Shown here piece after piece: positions 16,567-26,042 of a DNA stretch of 64,000 nt; within the stretch, counting starts at the first letter, position 1, and each line of letters starts with the position of its first letter. The DNA comes from Streptomyces sp. CB01580 (GTDB lineage Bacteria > Actinomycetota > Actinomycetes > Streptomycetales > Streptomycetaceae). The DNA lies in the NCBI RefSeq assembly GCF_001905795.1, contig NZ_LIXJ01000007.1:62001-126000 (forward strand), in the 5' to 3' direction. The notes beneath the pieces are model-generated. The model made no database searches, had not been told where the DNA came from, and worked only from the letters and a program-made list of their open reading frames with translations. The position numbers and the translations under genes were made by a program.

Positions 16567-16868
16567 TTACGGGACCAGCACAGCCTTCCCGTACAGTTCG
16601 CCCCGCACCATGGCCCGGAATCCCTCCCGGGCCCCGGCCAGGAGCAGCACTCGGTCGACGAAGGATTTGGGACCGCCCCGCGCACACAAGGTGGCCGCGC
16701 CGGCCGCGCCTGCGTCCCCGGCGTGCAGCCCACCACGGTGAGCCGCCGGTGGAAGAGCCGGGCGAGATCGGTCGCCGCGAGGGAGCCGCTGGTGGCGCCC
16801 GCGAGCACGAGCCGGCCGCCAGTCCGCAACAGGGCGCCGATCACACCGATGTGCAGATCGAGGCGCTG
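16567..16868 (-). pseudogene. Frameshifted C-terminal remnant of a zinc-type alcohol dehydrogenase
   Basis: From about 16868 down, one frame reads IGALLRTGGRLVLAGATSG followed by TDLARLFHRRLTVVGCTPG, the Rossmann end of a medium-chain dehydrogenase. Near 16690 the homology shifts frame and continues as SFVDRVLLLAGAREGFRAMV, then RGELYGKAVLVP and a stop (16567-16569), the usual C-terminus of the family. The N-terminal two thirds are absent. The rest of 16556-16991 holds nothing else recognisable. Confidence 0.6.
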
Positions 16869-16991
16869 CCCGAGATGGCCGACTGGCTGGAGAAGCGACC
16901 AGCCGGGTGACCGCCCGCCGACGGCCGGGCGGTGACGAGGAAGGCCCTGACAGCGCTGAGAGAGGCGAACGCGCTGATCAGGGCCCGCCCC

Positions 16992-18374
16992 TCAGCACTC
17001 GATGATGTTCACCGCCAGCCCGCCCCGGGCCGTCTCCTTGTACTTCACGCTCATGTCCGCGCCGGTCTCCTTCATGGTCTTGATGACCTTGTCCAGGGAG
17101 ACCTTGTGGCTGCCGTCGCCGCGCAGCGCCATCTTCGCCGCCGTGACGGCCTTGACCGCGGCCATGCCGTTGCGTTCGATGCACGGGATCTGGACGAGGC
17201 CGCCGACCGGGTCGCAGGTCAGGCCGAGATTGTGCTCCATGCCGATCTCGGCGGCGTTCTCGACCTGCTCGGGGGTGCCGCCGAGGACCTCGGCGAGGGC
17301 GCCCGCGGCCATGGAGCAGGCGGAGCCGACCTCGCCCTGGCAGCCGACCTCGGCGCCGGAGATGGAGGCGTTCTCCTTGAACAGCATGCCGATGGCCCCG
17401 GCGGCCAGCAGGAAGCGGACGACGCCGTCCTCCTTCTCCGCCTCGGTGGCGCCGCCGGCCGCGAAGTTCATGTAGTAGTGCAGCACGGCCGGGATGATCC
17501 CGGCGGCGCCGTTGGTGGGCGCGGTGACGACCCGGCCGCCCGCGGCGTTCTCCTCGTTGACCGCCATCGCGTAGAGGGTGATCCACTCCATCGCGTGGGC
17601 CTGCGGGTCGCCCTCGGCGCGCAGCTGGCGGGCGGTGGTCGCGGCGCGGCGGCGGACCTTGAGGCCGCCGGGCAGGATGCCCTCGCGGGACATGCCGCGC
17701 GCGACGCACGCCCGCATGACGTGCCAGATGTCGAGCAGACCCGAGCGGATCTCGTCCTCGGTGCGCCACGCCTTCTCGTTCTCCAGCATCAGCGAGGAGA
17801 TGGACAGGCCGGTCTCACGGGAGAGCCGCAGCAGTTCGTCCCCGGTGCGGAAGGGGTGCTTCAGCACGGTGTCGTCGAGGACGATCCGGTCCGCGCCGAC
17901 CGCGTCCTCGTCCACGACGAAGCCGCCGCCGACCGAGTAGTACGTCTTCTCCAGCAGCGTCGCGCCGTCGCGGTCGAAGGCGAGGATCGTCATGCCGTTG
18001 GCGTGGTAGGGGAGGGCCTTGCGGCGGTGCAGGACCAGCTGCTCGTCGGCGTCGAAGTCGATCTCGTGCATGCCGAGCAGATTGATCCGGCCGGTGGCGC
18101 GGATGTGCTCGACCCGCTCGTCGGCACTCTCCACGTCGACGGTGCGGGGCGACTCGCCCTCCAGGCCGAGCAGGACGGCCTTGGGGGTGCCGTGGCCGTG
18201 GCCGGTCGCGCCGAGGGAGCCGTACAGCTCAGCGCGTACCGAGGCGGTGTGGGCGATCAGCCCCTCGTTCTTCAGCCGACGCGCGAACATACGGGCGGCA
18301 CGCATCGGGCCGACCGTATGGGAGCTGGACGGGCCGATGCCGATCGAGAACAGGTCGAAGACCGAGATGGCCAC
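16992..18374 (-). CDS. sdaA: L-serine ammonia-lyase (L-serine dehydratase)
   Basis: This 460-residue single-chain enzyme converts L-serine to pyruvate and ammonia using a [4Fe-4S] cluster. The N-terminal beta domain starts with [20 protein letters not shown], and the C-terminal alpha domain carries the cluster cysteines in [20 protein letters not shown] and GLTCDPVGG...QIPCIERN. The length is normal for the fused form. GTG 18374 is preceded by GAGGAG. It lies downstream of glyA on the same strand but behind a strong hairpin, so it probably has its own promoter. Context links it to serine/glycine turnover. Confidence 0.97.
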   Translation of the reverse strand: MAISVFDLFSIGIGPSSSHTVGPMRAARMFARRLKNEGLIAHTASVRAELYGSLGATGHGHGTPKAVLLGLEGESPRTVDVESADERVEHIRATGRINLLGMHEIDFDADEQLVLHRRKALPYHANGMTILAFDRDGATLLEKTYYSVGGGFVVDEDAVGADRIVLDDTVLKHPFRTGDELLRLSRETGLSISSLMLENEKAWRTEDEIRSGLLDIWHVMRACVARGMSREGILPGGLKVRRRAATTARQLRAEGDPQAHAMEWITLYAMAVNEENAAGGRVVTAPTNGAAGIIPAVLHYYMNFAAGGATEAEKEDGVVRFLLAAGAIGMLFKENASISGAEVGCQGEVGSACSMAAGALAEVLGGTPEQVENAAEIGMEHNLGLTCDPVGGLVQIPCIERNGMAAVKAVTAAKMALRGDGSHKVSLDKVIKTMKETGADMSVKYKETARGGLAVNIIEC

Positions 18375-18459
18375 GGGTACTCCTCAGGGTTGGTAGACAC
18401 CGTTGTCTGCCGGGTGGTGCGTACGGGCCGGTCGGCCCGGAGAGCAGGGGACAAGGGAT

Positions 18460-18498
18460 GGGGCACCGCGCTCACTGTCCCAGTGTGCGCGGTGCCCC
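18460..18498 (-). terminator. Terminator between glyA and sdaA
   Basis: GGGGCACCGCGC (18460-18471) and GCGCGGTGCCCC (18487-18498) are exact complements. Inside them CACTG-TCC-CAGTG extends the stem, giving 17 base pairs with one T-T mismatch and a 3-nt loop. It begins about 55 bases after the glyA stop, read on the minus strand. Confidence 0.85.
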
Positions 18499-18552
18499 CC
18501 CCGAGAGCCGCGGACCGTGTTCCGGACTGTTCCGGTACGGCCCGAGCCCGGC

Positions 18553-19812
18553 CTACGACAGGCCGGGGTACAGCGGGAACTTCTCGGCCAGCGCGACGAC
18601 ACGGGCCTTCAGGGCGTCGGCGTCGTACGACGGCTTCAGCGCCGCGGCGATGATCTCCGCCACCTCGGTGAAGTCCTCGGCGCCGAAACCGCGGGTGGCC
18701 AGGGCGGGCGTGCCGATCCGCAGACCCGAGGTGACCATCGGCGGCCGCGGGTCGTTCGGGACGGCGTTCCGGTTGACGGTGATGCCGATCTCGTGCAGCC
18801 GGTCCTCGGCCTGCTGGCCGTCCAGCTCGGATTCGCGCAGGTCGACGAGGACCAGGTGGACGTCCGTGCCGCCGGACAGCACGGAGACACCGGCCTCGGT
18901 GACGTCCGGCTGGACCAGGCGCTCGGCGAGGATGCGGGCGCCCTCCAGCGTGCGCTGCTGGCGCTCCTTGAACTCCTCGGTCGCCGCGACCTTGAACGAG
19001 ACCGCCTTGGCCGCGATCACGTGCTCCAGCGGACCGCCCTGCTGACCCGGGAAGACGGCCGAGTTGATCTTCTTGGCCAGCTCCTGCGTCGACAGGATGA
19101 CGCCACCGCGCGGACCGCCGAGGGTCTTGTGCGTGGTGGTCGTGACGACATGGGCGTGCGGCACCGGGTTGGGGTGCAGGCCCGCCGCCACCAGCCCGGC
19201 GAAGTGCGCCATGTCGACCATCAGGTACGCGCCGACCTCGTCCGCGATCCGGCGGAAGGCGGGGAAGTCCAGCTGACGGGGGTAGGCGGACCAGCCGGCG
19301 ACGATCAGCTTCGGCTTGGACTCCTTGGCCAGGCGCTCGACCTCGACCATGTCCACGAGGCCGTCTTCGCCCACGTGGTACGGGACCACGTTGTAGAGCT
19401 TGCCGGAGAAGTTGATCTTCATGCCGTGGGTCAGGTGACCGCCGTGGGCCAGGTTCAGACCCATGATCGTGTCGCCCGGCTTCAGCAGCGCGAACATCGC
19501 GGCGGCGTTGGCCTGCGCTCCCGAGTGCGGCTGGACGTTCGCGGCCTCGGCGCCGAACAGGGCCTTGATCCGGTCGATGGCGATCTGCTCGACGACGTCG
19601 ACGTGCTCGCAGCCGCCGTAGTAGCGGCGGCCCGGGTAGCCCTCGGCGTACTTGTTGGTGAGGACGGAGCCCTGGGCCTCCATCACCGCGACCGGAGCGA
19701 AGTTCTCCGACGCGATCATCTCGAGGGTGGACTGCTGGCGGCGGAGCTCGGCGTCGACGGCGGCGGCGACGTCCGGGTCCAGCTCGTGGAGGGAGGAGTT
19801 GAGAAGCGACAT
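18553..19812 (-). CDS. glyA: Serine hydroxymethyltransferase
   Basis: This 419-residue PLP enzyme interconverts serine and glycine with tetrahydrofolate. The Schiff-base lysine is in [16 protein letters not shown], and folate/PLP motifs such as MIASENF and [15 protein letters not shown] are intact. ATG 19812 was chosen because family members begin about 25 residues before the LEMIASENF motif; the 28 extra upstream codons overlap gcvH and look non-homologous. It is last in the gcvT-gcvH-glyA operon (19-bp gap to gcvH), so it should respond to the glycine riboswitch. Confidence 0.97.
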   Translation of the reverse strand: MSLLNSSLHELDPDVAAAVDAELRRQQSTLEMIASENFAPVAVMEAQGSVLTNKYAEGYPGRRYYGGCEHVDVVEQIAIDRIKALFGAEAANVQPHSGAQANAAAMFALLKPGDTIMGLNLAHGGHLTHGMKINFSGKLYNVVPYHVGEDGLVDMVEVERLAKESKPKLIVAGWSAYPRQLDFPAFRRIADEVGAYLMVDMAHFAGLVAAGLHPNPVPHAHVVTTTTHKTLGGPRGGVILSTQELAKKINSAVFPGQQGGPLEHVIAAKAVSFKVAATEEFKERQQRTLEGARILAERLVQPDVTEAGVSVLSGGTDVHLVLVDLRESELDGQQAEDRLHEIGITVNRNAVPNDPRPPMVTSGLRIGTPALATRGFGAEDFTEVAEIIAAALKPSYDADALKARVVALAEKFPLYPGLS

Positions 19813-19831
19813 CAAGTGGTCCCTTGGGGTC

Positions 19832-20209
19832 TCAGTTGCCGGAGAACTCGGTGTACTCGTCGGCGGAGAGCAGGTCCTTCGGCTCCTCCGCGACACGTAC
19901 CTTGAACAGCCAGCCGCCTTCGAAGGGAGCGGAGTTCACCAGCGAGGGGTCGTCCACGACGTCCTGGTTCGCGGCGGTGATCTCGCCGGTCACCGGCGAG
20001 TACAGGTCGCTCACCGACTTGGTCGACTCCAGCTCGCCGCAGGTCTCGCCCGCGGTCACCGTGTCGCCGACCGCGGGGAGCTGCGCGTAGACGACGTCAC
20101 CGAGCGCGTTGGCGGCGAACTCGGTGATGCCGACCGTGGCGACACCGTCCTCGGCGGTCGACAGCCACTCGTGTTCCTTGCTGTAACGCAGCTGCTGGGG
20201 GTTGCTCAT
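19832..20209 (-). CDS. gcvH: Glycine cleavage system H protein
   Basis: This 125-residue lipoyl carrier shuttles the aminomethyl group between the P and T proteins. The lipoylation lysine is Lys64 in [16 protein letters not shown]. Length and fold are standard. It sits between gcvT and glyA. The 134-bp gap after gcvT contains a small hairpin (20309-20315 with 20326-20332), which could tune relative expression. The P protein gene is not in this window. Confidence 0.97.
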   Translation of the reverse strand: MSNPQQLRYSKEHEWLSTAEDGVATVGITEFAANALGDVVYAQLPAVGDTVTAGETCGELESTKSVSDLYSPVTGEITAANQDVVDDPSLVNSAPFEGGWLFKVRVAEEPKDLLSADEYTEFSGN

Positions 20210-20343
20210 GACCTGAATTCTCCTGTACGCGGGGGAGTGCTGATGAACGGTGGTCTTACGGTATGAGACGCGATTGCGTCACTTTCGGGGCGCTCGGGTG
20301 CCGGACGCGGCGCCGACACCTCTTCCGGCGCCCCGGCCGGGCG

Positions 20344-21468
20344 TCACTTCCGGCGCTTGTAGAACGGCAGCGCCACGACCTCGTACGGTTCGTGGTTGCC
20401 CCGGATGTCCACCCCGACGCCCTCGGTGCCGGGCGTGGCGTACGCGTCGTCCACGTACGCGATGGCGATCGGCTTGCCGAGGGTGGGCGACGGGGCGCCC
20501 GAGGTCACCTCGCCGACGACCTCGCCGCCGACGACCACGGAGTAGCCGGCCCGCGGTACCCGGCGGCCCGCGGCGACCAGCCCGACGAGCTTGCGGGGCG
20601 GGGTGGTCTCGGCGCGCTCGGCGGCGGCCTCCAGGGCCTCGCGGCCGACGAAGTCGCCCTCCTTCTCGAACTTCACGACCCGGCCGAGACCGGCGTCGAA
20701 CGGGGTCAGCGCGGTGGTCAGCTCATGGCCGTAGAGCGGCATGCCCGCCTCCAGGCGCAGCGTGTCGCGGCAGGAGAGCCCGCAGGGGACCAGGCCGTGC
20801 GGGGCGCCCGCCTCGGTGAGGGCCTTCCACAGCCCCTCGGCGTGCTGGGGCGCGACGAACAGTTCGAAGCCGTCCTCGCCGGTGTAGCCGGTACGGGCGA
20901 TCAGCGCGGGGACACCGGCGACCGTGCCCGGCAGCCCGGCGTAGTACTTCAGACCGTCCAGGTCGGCGTCGGTGACCGAGGAAAGGACGGCGACGGAGGC
21001 GGGGCCCTGGACGGCGAGCAGCGCGTACGCGTCGCGGTCGTCGCGCACCTCGGTGTCGAAGCCGCCGGCCCGGGCGGTGAGCGCGTCCAGCACGATCTGG
21101 GCGTTGCCCGCGTTGGCGACGACCAGATACTCGGGGGCCGCGGCCTCTCCCAGCCGGTAGACGATCAGGTCGTCGAGGATGCCGCCGTCCTCGGCGCAGA
21201 TCATCGTGTAGCGGGCGCGGCCGACGGCGACGGTTCCGATGTTGCCGACCAGCGCGAAGTTCAGGAAGTCCGCGGCCTCGGGGCCGGTGACGGTGATCTC
21301 GCCCATGTGCGACAGGTCGAAGAGACCGGCCGCGGTACGGACCGCGTTGTGCTCGTCGCGCTCGCTGGCGTACCGCAGCGGCATGTCCCAGCCCGCGAAG
21401 TCGGTCATGGTCGCGCCCAGCGAACGGTGCAGGGCATCGAGGGCTGTACGGCGGGGTGCGGTGGTCAT
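20344..21468 (-). CDS. gcvT: Glycine cleavage system aminomethyltransferase (T protein)
   Basis: This 374-residue folate-dependent enzyme releases ammonia and passes the methylene group to tetrahydrofolate. Recognisable segments are MTDFAGWDMPLRYASE, GLFDLSHMGEI, RTGYTGEDGFE and GLSCRDTLRLEAGMPLYGHE. ATG 21468 has GGGAG seven bases upstream and lies just below the riboswitch; the longer open frame to 21621 would run through the riboswitch and was rejected. It is the first gene of the gcvT-gcvH-glyA operon. Confidence 0.97.
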   Translation of the reverse strand: MTTAPRRTALDALHRSLGATMTDFAGWDMPLRYASERDEHNAVRTAAGLFDLSHMGEITVTGPEAADFLNFALVGNIGTVAVGRARYTMICAEDGGILDDLIVYRLGEAAAPEYLVVANAGNAQIVLDALTARAGGFDTEVRDDRDAYALLAVQGPASVAVLSSVTDADLDGLKYYAGLPGTVAGVPALIARTGYTGEDGFELFVAPQHAEGLWKALTEAGAPHGLVPCGLSCRDTLRLEAGMPLYGHELTTALTPFDAGLGRVVKFEKEGDFVGREALEAAAERAETTPPRKLVGLVAAGRRVPRAGYSVVVGGEVVGEVTSGAPSPTLGKPIAIAYVDDAYATPGTEGVGVDIRGNHEPYEVVALPFYKRRK

Positions 21469-21502
21469 GGTGTGGCTCCCGGGGCATGACGGCGAGGACA
21501 AT

Positions 21503-21702
21503 CCCTCCCCATCTGTCATCGGAACCTGAGAGGTTCGCCGAAAGCCCCCGAAGGGTCCGGTTCGGCTTGCACCTTGGGTGGAGCCGCCGGGCGGCCCGCT
21601 TTTCAGATCTGCCTCATCCACGCGGTACGGGGCCTGAGAGATTCAAGGGAGGAACTTGCTCCTTCGGCGCCCGGCCCATGCGTTGACCGGAACTCTCCCG
21701 CG
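21503..21702 (-). promoter_or_regulatory. Tandem glycine riboswitch
   Basis: Two glycine-aptamer-like units are visible on the minus strand. The first (about 21702-21603) has CGCGGGAGAGTTCC, GCGCCGAAGGAGCAA and CTTGAATCTCTCAGGC. The second (about 21597-21503) has CAAGGTGCAAGCC, GAACCTCTCAGGTTCC and the closing GACAGATGGGGA. They are joined by a short AAAA-containing linker. The element ends about 35 bases before the gcvT start, so glycine binding should switch on the glycine-degrading operon. Confidence 0.9.
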
Positions 21703-21864
21703 CGGATTCAAACGGCCGTTATGCAGTTGGCCGGGCCATCATCGCACGCATCGCGCCGGAGTGGGGCCCCGGTCCCCGGGGCAGTTCAACGGCGTGGACG
21801 GTTGTGCCGCATTACCATTTCTTTACACTTCGGCCATGGGCGGACATCCGACAGGGGGAGGGCG

Positions 21865-22554
21865 ATGACGTTACGGCGGTACGCGACGACCGCGGGGGCC
21901 GCGCACGGCGCGATGCCCGCGCAGGCCGGAGCCCCGGCCGGGGAGGTGCTCGGCCGTTCCGCACCGCTCGTGCGCGACCTGCGGCGGCGCGGCGGGCACG
22001 CTCCGCGCGGCCTGCGGTTCGCGGCGGGCGACGTGGTGGTGGTCTCCGGGCTGCCCGGCAGCGGCAAATCCACCCTCATCCGGCGGACGGCCACGGTCCG
22101 CACCATCGATTCGCAGGACACCCGGGACCGCTGGGCGCGGATGATGCCGCGCCTGCTCCCGTACGCCCTCTACCGCCCCCTCGTCCGCCTCGCCCACTAC
22201 GCGGGGCTGCGGCGGGCGCTGCGCTCCGGCGAGTCCGTCGTCGTGCACGACTGCGGAACGCAGACCTGGGTACGCCGCTGGCTGGCCCGTGACGCGCGGC
22301 GCCGGGGCCGCGGCCTCCACCTGCTCCTGCTCGACGTCACGCCGCGGACCGCGCGGGAGGGGCAGCGGGAACGCGGCCGGGGCGTCTCCGGCTACGCGTT
22401 CGCCCGGCACCGCAGGGCGGTCGGCCGGCTGCTCCGGGACACCGAGACGGGGCTGCTGCCGTTTGGCTGCGCCTCGGCCGTGCTCCTGGACCGGGAGGCG
22501 GCGGGGCTGCTGGACCGCATCACGTTCACGGGGGCGCGGCTCGGGCCCGGGTAG
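21865..22554 (+). CDS. Small P-loop (AAA-type) ATP-binding kinase-like protein
   Basis: The 229-residue protein has Walker A GLPGSGKST at residues 62-70, and VRTIDSQDTRDRWARMM and VVVHDCGTQTWVRRWLARDA as further nucleotide-binding/kinase-like landmarks. The overall shape is that of a one-domain P-loop kinase acting on a small molecule or polynucleotide; the substrate is unknown. ATG 21865 has AGGGGGAGGG just before it, and the upstream codons of the long frame overlap the riboswitch region. It is divergent from gcvT. Its last codons take part in the 39-bp duplication at 22519-22584. Confidence 0.85.
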   Translation: MTLRRYATTAGAAHGAMPAQAGAPAGEVLGRSAPLVRDLRRRGGHAPRGLRFAAGDVVVVSGLPGSGKSTLIRRTATVRTIDSQDTRDRWARMMPRLLPYALYRPLVRLAHYAGLRRALRSGESVVVHDCGTQTWVRRWLARDARRRGRGLHLLLLDVTPRTAREGQRERGRGVSGYAFARHRRAVGRLLRDTETGLLPFGCASAVLLDREAAGLLDRITFTGARLGPG

Positions 22555-22584
22555 CCGATCACGTTCACGGGGGCGCGGCTCGGG
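22519..22584 (+). repeat. 27-bp direct repeat with 39-bp period at the kinase gene's 3' end
   Basis: A 27-bp sequence beginning ATCACGTTCACGGGGGCG is present at 22519-22545 and again, unchanged, at 22558-22584. The first copy encodes the protein's last residues (ITFTGARLG); the second lies past the TAG stop but in the same frame. It looks like an in-frame 13-codon tandem duplication. Confidence 0.9.
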
Positions 22585-22800
22585 GCCGGACGGCCGCGGG
22601 GACGGGCGTCGACGACCCGGGGCGGGGAGTGGCCGGGCTGCGACTTCGCCCGCCGCGTGGTCGTCGCTCGTCGACGCCGCGCAGCCCCTCCGCCTCGCGG
22701 TCGAAGCACGAGGACGCTCCCTGATCCACCCCGCTCGCCCCCAGGTCGTAACCTTCTGCCGGAAGGCTCGGGCAGGAGCTCGGGAAAAGAAGGGGAAGCA

Positions 22801-23571
22801 GTGGACATTCCGGCGCAGGTCCAGTCCCATCCGCAGAGCGGATGGCCGGCCAACGAGCTCGAAGAGGTGCTGATGGCCTCGGTGGGAGCGGCGGAGGCCG
22901 GCGGGCGTCTCGTCGAGGTGCTCGGGCGCAGCCACGTATGGGTGCCGCTCCCCAACGGCGGCGGCCCCGACTCCCCGGACCTCGACCTGCCGACGCTGGA
23001 GATCGACGGAGCCGCGTTCGTCCCCGTCTTCAGCTCCGAACAGCAGTTCCTCAGCTGTGTCGGTGACCGGATGTCCTACACCGTCGCCCCCGCCGTCGAA
23101 TTCGCCCGCGGCCTGCCCCCGCAGCTCGGCATGGCCGTGAACCCCGGCGGCGCGGTCGGGATGCCGCTGCCGCCGCCCGCCGTGGCCGAGCTCTGCCGCA
23201 CCGGACGCACCCCGCTGGACGGACCGGCCACCGGGGGCCGGGTCCGGCTGTACGAACCGGACTGGCAGGAGGAACCCGTCGACTTCCTCTCCGCCGCCGC
23301 CGGGGAGTTCGAGGAGAGCGGCGTCGTGCTCACCGCCCGCCGCACGCTGGCCAGCATCGAGGGCGACGACCCCGTCCTCTTCATCGGTGTGGAGTTCGTT
23401 GCCTGGGACGAGGCCGCGCGCGATGCCCCGATGGCCGCGCTGGGCCGCGCGCTCGGCCGCGTGGCGGTGCCCTGGCCCGTCAACCTGGTTCTGCTCGACG
23501 TGGCGCAGGACCCGGTCGGGGACTGGATGCGGGAGCGGATCCGTCCGTTCTACCAGCGCGCGCAGCGGTAG
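22801..23571 (+). CDS. SseB-family (enhanced serine sensitivity-like) protein
   Basis: This 256-residue protein has the SseB N-terminal domain (ANELEEVLMASVGAAEAGG, then VWVPLPNG and AFVPVFSSEQQFL) and the C-terminal SseB domain ending in DPVGDWMRERIRPFYQRA. The family is named for a serine-sensitivity effect in E. coli; no biochemical activity is established. GTG 22801 follows GAAGGGGA; upstream codons are low-complexity. It stands in tandem with a related gene at 23815 and close to serine/glycine genes, which may or may not be meaningful. Confidence 0.88.
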   Translation: MDIPAQVQSHPQSGWPANELEEVLMASVGAAEAGGRLVEVLGRSHVWVPLPNGGGPDSPDLDLPTLEIDGAAFVPVFSSEQQFLSCVGDRMSYTVAPAVEFARGLPPQLGMAVNPGGAVGMPLPPPAVAELCRTGRTPLDGPATGGRVRLYEPDWQEEPVDFLSAAAGEFEESGVVLTARRTLASIEGDDPVLFIGVEFVAWDEAARDAPMAALGRALGRVAVPWPVNLVLLDVAQDPVGDWMRERIRPFYQRAQR

Positions 23572-23634
23572 GCCCGGCCGTCGAGGCGTCGCCCGGCTCG
23601 CACACACGTGGGGCGGCGAACGCCAGTGCGAGGC

Positions 23635-23661
23635 GCGCGGTGGGCGGAGCGCCCACCGCGC
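23635..23661 (+). terminator. Stem-loop between the two SseB-like genes
   Basis: GCGCGGTGGGCG (23635-23646), GAG, CGCCCACCGCGC (23650-23661) gives a perfect 12-bp stem with a 3-nt loop, 63 bases after the first SseB-like gene. Confidence 0.8.
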
Positions 23662-23814
23662 ACACCGCGGACCACCCTCCGGGGCCGAGGCGTCAAGTCG
23701 GTGTCAGGACCGGCACCTAAGCTGGTTTCATGGCGGGTGTCGCGGCATCATGCCGCGCCCGTGTGCCCGGGGAGCGGCGGGCCGGCACAGTGGATCGAAG
23801 AGGGGCGGGACCAG

Positions 23815-24588
23815 TTGAGTGCGTCAGGCACCGCGGCGGCCGGGCAGGTCGAGCACATGCTGCGCCAAGTGACGCCCGGGCGCTACGACGCGTACGAGGC
23901 GCTGCTCCAGGCCCTCGCGCACGACCGGATCTGGATGCTTCTCTGGAACGGCCGGGCGGGTTCTCCCGACGCCCAGTACGGAAACATGGAGATCGACGGT
24001 CTCGGCTACGCCCCCTGCGTGACCTCCGCCCAGGAGCTCTCGGCCAGCGGCTGGACCCGGGCCCATGAAGTGGTCACCGGCCTCGACATCGCCCGCGCCC
24101 TGTTCCCCGACCGCTGGGGCATCTGGCTCAACCCGCACGCCCCGGGCGGCGGCGTCGGCATCCCCTGGCTGGATCTGCGCCGGATCGCCACCGGCCTCGA
24201 CCGGATGCCCGCCGGTCCGCTCCGGCTCACCGAGCCGGCCATCGAGATCCCGCAGTTCTACGCCCTGCTCGCGCAGAACGCCCACCGCACCCCCGCGATC
24301 CGCTCGCTGCGCCGCGCCTGGGTGCAGCCCGCGCTCGGCACGGCGTACCTCGCCATCGGCCTCGACCTGTACGACACGAGCCGGCCCTCCGTCGACGCGG
24401 TGCGCGCGATGATGCGGCAGTCGGTCGCCGCGGTCCCGGAGGGGCTGCCCGTCTCCACCGTCGCGATGTCCGACGAGTACGACCCGGTGGCGATGTGGCT
24501 GCGCGCCAACTCCCGCCCGTTCTACGACCGCGAGGCCCACGCCCCGGCGCCCGGCTACGGCTACCCGCCGGGCGCGGGCGCGTACTGA
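23815..24588 (+). CDS. SseB-like protein, second copy
   Basis: The protein has about 257 residues from TTG 23815. It keeps the SseB-like scheme (VEHMLRQVTPGRYDAYEALL, IWMLLWNGRAGSPDAQYGNM, VGIPWLDLRRIATGLDRM) and ends like its neighbour with DPVAMWLRANSRPFYDREA. It is a divergent paralogue of the gene at 22801. The start is uncertain: TTG 23815 has GAGGGGCGGG upstream and fits the family, while in-frame GTG codons at 23761 and earlier are alternatives. The short Gly/Pro/Tyr-rich tail is typical of Streptomyces copies. Function is unknown. Confidence 0.8.
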   Translation: MSASGTAAAGQVEHMLRQVTPGRYDAYEALLQALAHDRIWMLLWNGRAGSPDAQYGNMEIDGLGYAPCVTSAQELSASGWTRAHEVVTGLDIARALFPDRWGIWLNPHAPGGGVGIPWLDLRRIATGLDRMPAGPLRLTEPAIEIPQFYALLAQNAHRTPAIRSLRRAWVQPALGTAYLAIGLDLYDTSRPSVDAVRAMMRQSVAAVPEGLPVSTVAMSDEYDPVAMWLRANSRPFYDREAHAPAPGYGYPPGAGAY

Positions 24589-25037
24589 CACCGCTTCCCG
24601 AGGGCGCGTGCGCCGTGGCGCGTGAGGTGCGCGGAAGCCGTCCCGCGCCCCGCGACGCGTCCACCCCTCCCTCGCATCCGGCACACGGTCGTTCGACCAG
24701 GATGTCCCGGAACATGCCGCTCATGCCCTTCATGTCGCACATCTGCGTTCAGGAACCGTCTGGTGGCGAAAGCGAAGAGTATGCGAGTCATCGCCACGTT
24801 GAACATCAACTGACCTGTGTTCGACGGGCGTTCACGTGCGTCCGGATAACGGATCGCGTCGGCCCGCATCACGGTTAGGCATCCATTCGCCTGTCGGTAT
24901 GGCTACCGCGCGCGGCTGCGATGAAGACTCCCGCAGCAAGGGCGTCTTGCCGCCTCCGCGTACGACTTGACTGATCCGTGCCGCCACAGCGGCCAGTTCG
25001 GCCCGGCCACCGCCGGTTGAGAGGGGTCCTTGCCACG
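24589..25037 (+). other. 449-bp control region before the oligopeptide operon
   Basis: The region is less GC-rich than its surroundings, as expected for promoters. It contains one possible micro-ORF, GTG 24763 to TGA 24813, coding for a 16-residue peptide (reads V/M-AKAKSMRVIATLNIN) with AGGA eight bases upstream. I cannot tell whether it is translated. No hairpin or repeat stands out. The permease gene's ribosome site (AGAGGGG) is at the end. Confidence 0.4.
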
Positions 25038-26042
25038 ATGACGGCACCACTGCACGAGCCGACCACGGAGACGGATCCGAACGCGACCGGTGGGCCCGCG
25101 GCCGGCTCCGGGGCGAAGAAGGTCGAGGGACGTTCCCTCAAGCAGATCGCCTGGAACCGCCTCAAGCAGGACAAGGTTGCTCTGACGGGTGGCATCGTTG
25201 TCCTCCTCCTGATCGCGGTGGCGGTCTTCGCGCCGCTGATCGTCTCCCTGCTGGGGCACCCGCCGAACGACTTCCACCAGGACAAGCTCGACCCGCTGAC
25301 CAACCTGCCCACCGGCTCCCTCGGCGGTATCAGCAGCGACTTCCTCTTCGGGGTCGAGCCCAACAAGGGACGGGACGTCTTCAGCCGGATCGTCTACGGC
25401 GCCCGCATCTCGCTGCTCGTGGCCTTCCTGGCGGCCCTGGTCGCCGTGGCCCTCGGCACGCTCTTCGGCATCGTCGCCGGCTACTTCGGCGGCTGGATCG
25501 ACGCCGTGATCAGCCGGGTGATGGACGTGCTGCTCTCCTTCCCGCAGCTGCTCTTCATCATCTCCCTGGTCTCCGTCCTCCCCGACGACCTGCTCGGTCT
25601 CACCGGCAGCGGGGTGCGCATCGCCGTACTCGTCGCCGTCATCGGCTTCTTCGGCTGGCCGTACGTGGGACGCATCGTCCGCGGACAGACGCTCTCGCTG
25701 CGCGAACGCGAGTACGTGGAGGCCGCGCGGAGCCTCGGCGGCGGGCGCGGGCACATCCTCTTCCGTGAGCTGCTGCCGAACCTGGTGGCGCCGATCACCG
25801 TCTACGCGACGCTCATGATCCCCACCAACATCCTCACCGAAGCGGCCCTCAGCTTCCTCGGTGCCGGTGTCCGCCCGCCCACGGCCTCCTGGGGCGGCAT
25901 GCTGCGCGACGCCCTGGAGACGTACGAGCACGACCCGATGTTCATGGTCTTTCCCGGCGTGACGATCTTCATCACCGTACTGGCCTTCAACCTCTTCGGG
26001 GACGGGCTGCGCGACGCCCTGGACCCCAAGGGGACCCGATGA
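25038..26042 (+). CDS. Oligopeptide/dipeptide ABC transporter permease (OppC/DppC type)
   Basis: The 334-residue permease has an N-terminal extension of about 45 residues, then about six helices. The OppC_N element (AWNRLKQDKVALTGGIVVLL) and the EAA loop (EYVEAARSLGGGRGHILFRE, then LLPNLVAPI) that contacts the ATPases are both present. ATG 25038 has AGAGGGG upstream; the 20 codons before it look non-homologous. It is the first gene of a five-gene peptide-import operon. Placing the C-type permease first, before the binding protein, is unusual outside Streptomyces. Confidence 0.92.
   Translation: MTAPLHEPTTETDPNATGGPAAGSGAKKVEGRSLKQIAWNRLKQDKVALTGGIVVLLLIAVAVFAPLIVSLLGHPPNDFHQDKLDPLTNLPTGSLGGISSDFLFGVEPNKGRDVFSRIVYGARISLLVAFLAALVAVALGTLFGIVAGYFGGWIDAVISRVMDVLLSFPQLLFIISLVSVLPDDLLGLTGSGVRIAVLVAVIGFFGWPYVGRIVRGQTLSLREREYVEAARSLGGGRGHILFRELLPNLVAPITVYATLMIPTNILTEAALSFLGAGVRPPTASWGGMLRDALETYEHDPMFMVFPGVTIFITVLAFNLFGDGLRDALDPKGTR

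Noticed and set aside
16836..16910. Short + strand reading ending ALPEMADWLEKRPAG before a stop
   Set aside because: It looks gene-like but is only 24 codons, has no start and overlaps the dehydrogenase remnant; it is noted only as part of the scar.
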